From: Falsiroseomonas sp035644895
Lineage (GTDB): Bacteria > Pseudomonadota > Alphaproteobacteria > Acetobacterales > Acetobacteraceae
Direction of reading: 5' to 3'
DNA: 5,860 nucleotides
NCBI GenBank assembly: GCA_035644895.1
Contig: DASQNQ010000323.1
Coordinates: 1 to 5,860 of the forward strand
A model generated the notes under the pieces. That model ran no database searches and was not told the origin of the DNA. It saw nothing but the letters and a program-made list of their open reading frames with translations. Shown here in pieces: positions 5,315-5,860 of the stretch. The position numbers were made by a program, and so were the translations under genes. The first letter of the stretch is position 1. Every line of letters begins with the position of its first letter.

Positions 5315-5860
5315 CTACACCACGCTGGCGTGCCGGTCCTTCATGATGCGCAGCACCTCGTCCGGATCCTCGGCCCACCAGCGGCGGGAAAGGATCTCGA
5401 CCTCGGCGAAACCGCCTTCGTAGCCTGCCGCCTCGACCATGGTGCGGATGGCGGGGATGTCGATCACCCCCTCCCCCGGCATGCCGCGGTCGAGGACGGT
5501 GTCGGTGGTCGGAACCTTCCAGTCGCAGACATGGAAGGCCGCGATGCGGCGGCCGGCCCGGGCCACCTGCCGCGCGAGCTCCGGATCCCACCAGACGTGG
5601 TAGACGTCGAGCGCGATCCCGGCACCCTCGTCCAGCTCGTCGCAGAGGTCGAGCGCCTGACCCAGCGTGGAGAGCACGGAGCGGTCCGCGCAGGTCATGG
5701 GATGCAGCGGCTCGAGCGCGAGCGTCACCCCCGCCGCCCGCGCCTCCGGCAGGATGGCGTGCAGCCCGTCGCGCACCATCGCCCGCGCGCCGGGCAGGTC
5801 GCGGCTGCCGGGCGGCAGCCCGCCGCAGACCATCACCAGGCAGCGCGCGCCGATGGCGTG
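5315..5860 (-). CDS. TIM-barrel sugar phosphate isomerase/epimerase family protein, N-terminus outside window
   Basis: The visible 181 residues are the C-terminal part of a metal-dependent TIM-barrel isomerase/epimerase (AP-endonuclease-2-like family, usually about 270-300 aa). The frame is open to the window edge, and the residues before the first internal start codons (HAIGARCLVMVCGGLP, visible 1-16) look like a normal barrel strand, so the gene continues beyond 5860. Metal ligands in order, numbered from the first visible residue, are E50 (LALEPLHP), D85 (IALDVYHVWWDP), H110 (AAFHVCDW) and E155 (FAEVEIL). The substrate histidine of the DxxH motif is present (H88), unlike in the plus-strand relative. 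A conserved-looking tail, SRRWWAEDPDEVL (158-170), follows. It ends 20 bp before the binding-protein gene in the same direction, suggesting that uptake and metabolism of one compound are linked. The specific reaction is unknown. Confidence 0.9.
   Translation of the reverse strand, partial: HAIGARCLVMVCGGLPPGSRDLPGARAMVRDGLHAILPEARAAGVTLALEPLHPMTCADRSVLSTLGQALDLCDELDEGAGIALDVYHVWWDPELARQVARAGRRIAAFHVCDWKVPTTDTVLDRGMPGEGVIDIPAIRTMVEAAGYEGGFAEVEILSRRWWAEDPDEVLRIMKDRHASVV

Noticed and set aside
3519..5423. 634-codon plus-strand frame crossing the convergent junction
   Set aside because: It runs out of frame through the membrane-protein gene and antisense through the binding-protein gene; composition is Arg/Gly/His-rich with no domain.
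5295..5591. Extension of the binding-protein frame upstream of its signal peptide
   Set aside because: It overlaps the isomerase gene in another frame. The signal peptide begins at Met 5294 or 5288, just after a GGGAGG site.

Overview
The window is GC-rich (very roughly 70%) with strong G/C third-position bias, so nearly every frame stays open and long antisense 'ORFs' are artefacts. Base composition, the Bug-type (tripartite tricarboxylate transporter) periplasmic binding protein and the many carbohydrate-catabolic families suggest an alpha- or betaproteobacterium. Acetobacteraceae of the Roseomonas type is my best guess, from general resemblance only. I see no tRNA, rRNA, CRISPR, transposase or prophage gene.

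Layout. Positions 1-59 may hold the start of a minus-strand gene leaving the window (weak). A small DUF202/YidH-like membrane protein lies on the minus strand (60-425). A 79-bp divergent spacer follows, and it ends in a perfect 14-bp palindrome centred on the next start codon. A tightly packed plus-strand operon of four genes runs from 505 to 4311: a Gfo/Idh/MocA-type NAD(P)-dependent oxidoreductase, a TIM-barrel sugar isomerase/epimerase, a large enolase-superfamily enzyme, and a small membrane protein resembling DUF6653. All three junctions in it are stop/start overlaps (one TGATG, two ATGA). The operon runs head-on into a minus-strand pair: a partial TIM-barrel sugar isomerase/epimerase (5315-5860, continuing beyond the window) followed 20 bp later by a Bug/TctC substrate-binding protein (4308-5294). 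The two converging stop codons overlap by 4 bp, and a strong GC-rich hairpin sits in the last codons of the membrane-protein gene.

How the genes may work together. Gfo/Idh dehydrogenase, sugar epimerase/isomerase and enolase-superfamily enzyme (dehydratase, epimerase or cycloisomerase chemistry) are the usual parts of peripheral pathways that degrade cyclitols, sugar acids or unusual sugars: oxidation of a hydroxyl, epimerisation/isomerisation, then alpha-proton abstraction next to a carboxylate. The convergent binding protein could deliver a carboxylated substrate, and the second TIM-barrel isomerase could belong to the same or a related pathway. No substrate can be read from the sequence. 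The most interesting items are the coupled three-enzyme module with an unusually long enolase-superfamily member (479 aa), the membrane protein locked to it by overlap, and the shared hairpin and start-codon palindrome. I see no strong case for an entirely new type of system.
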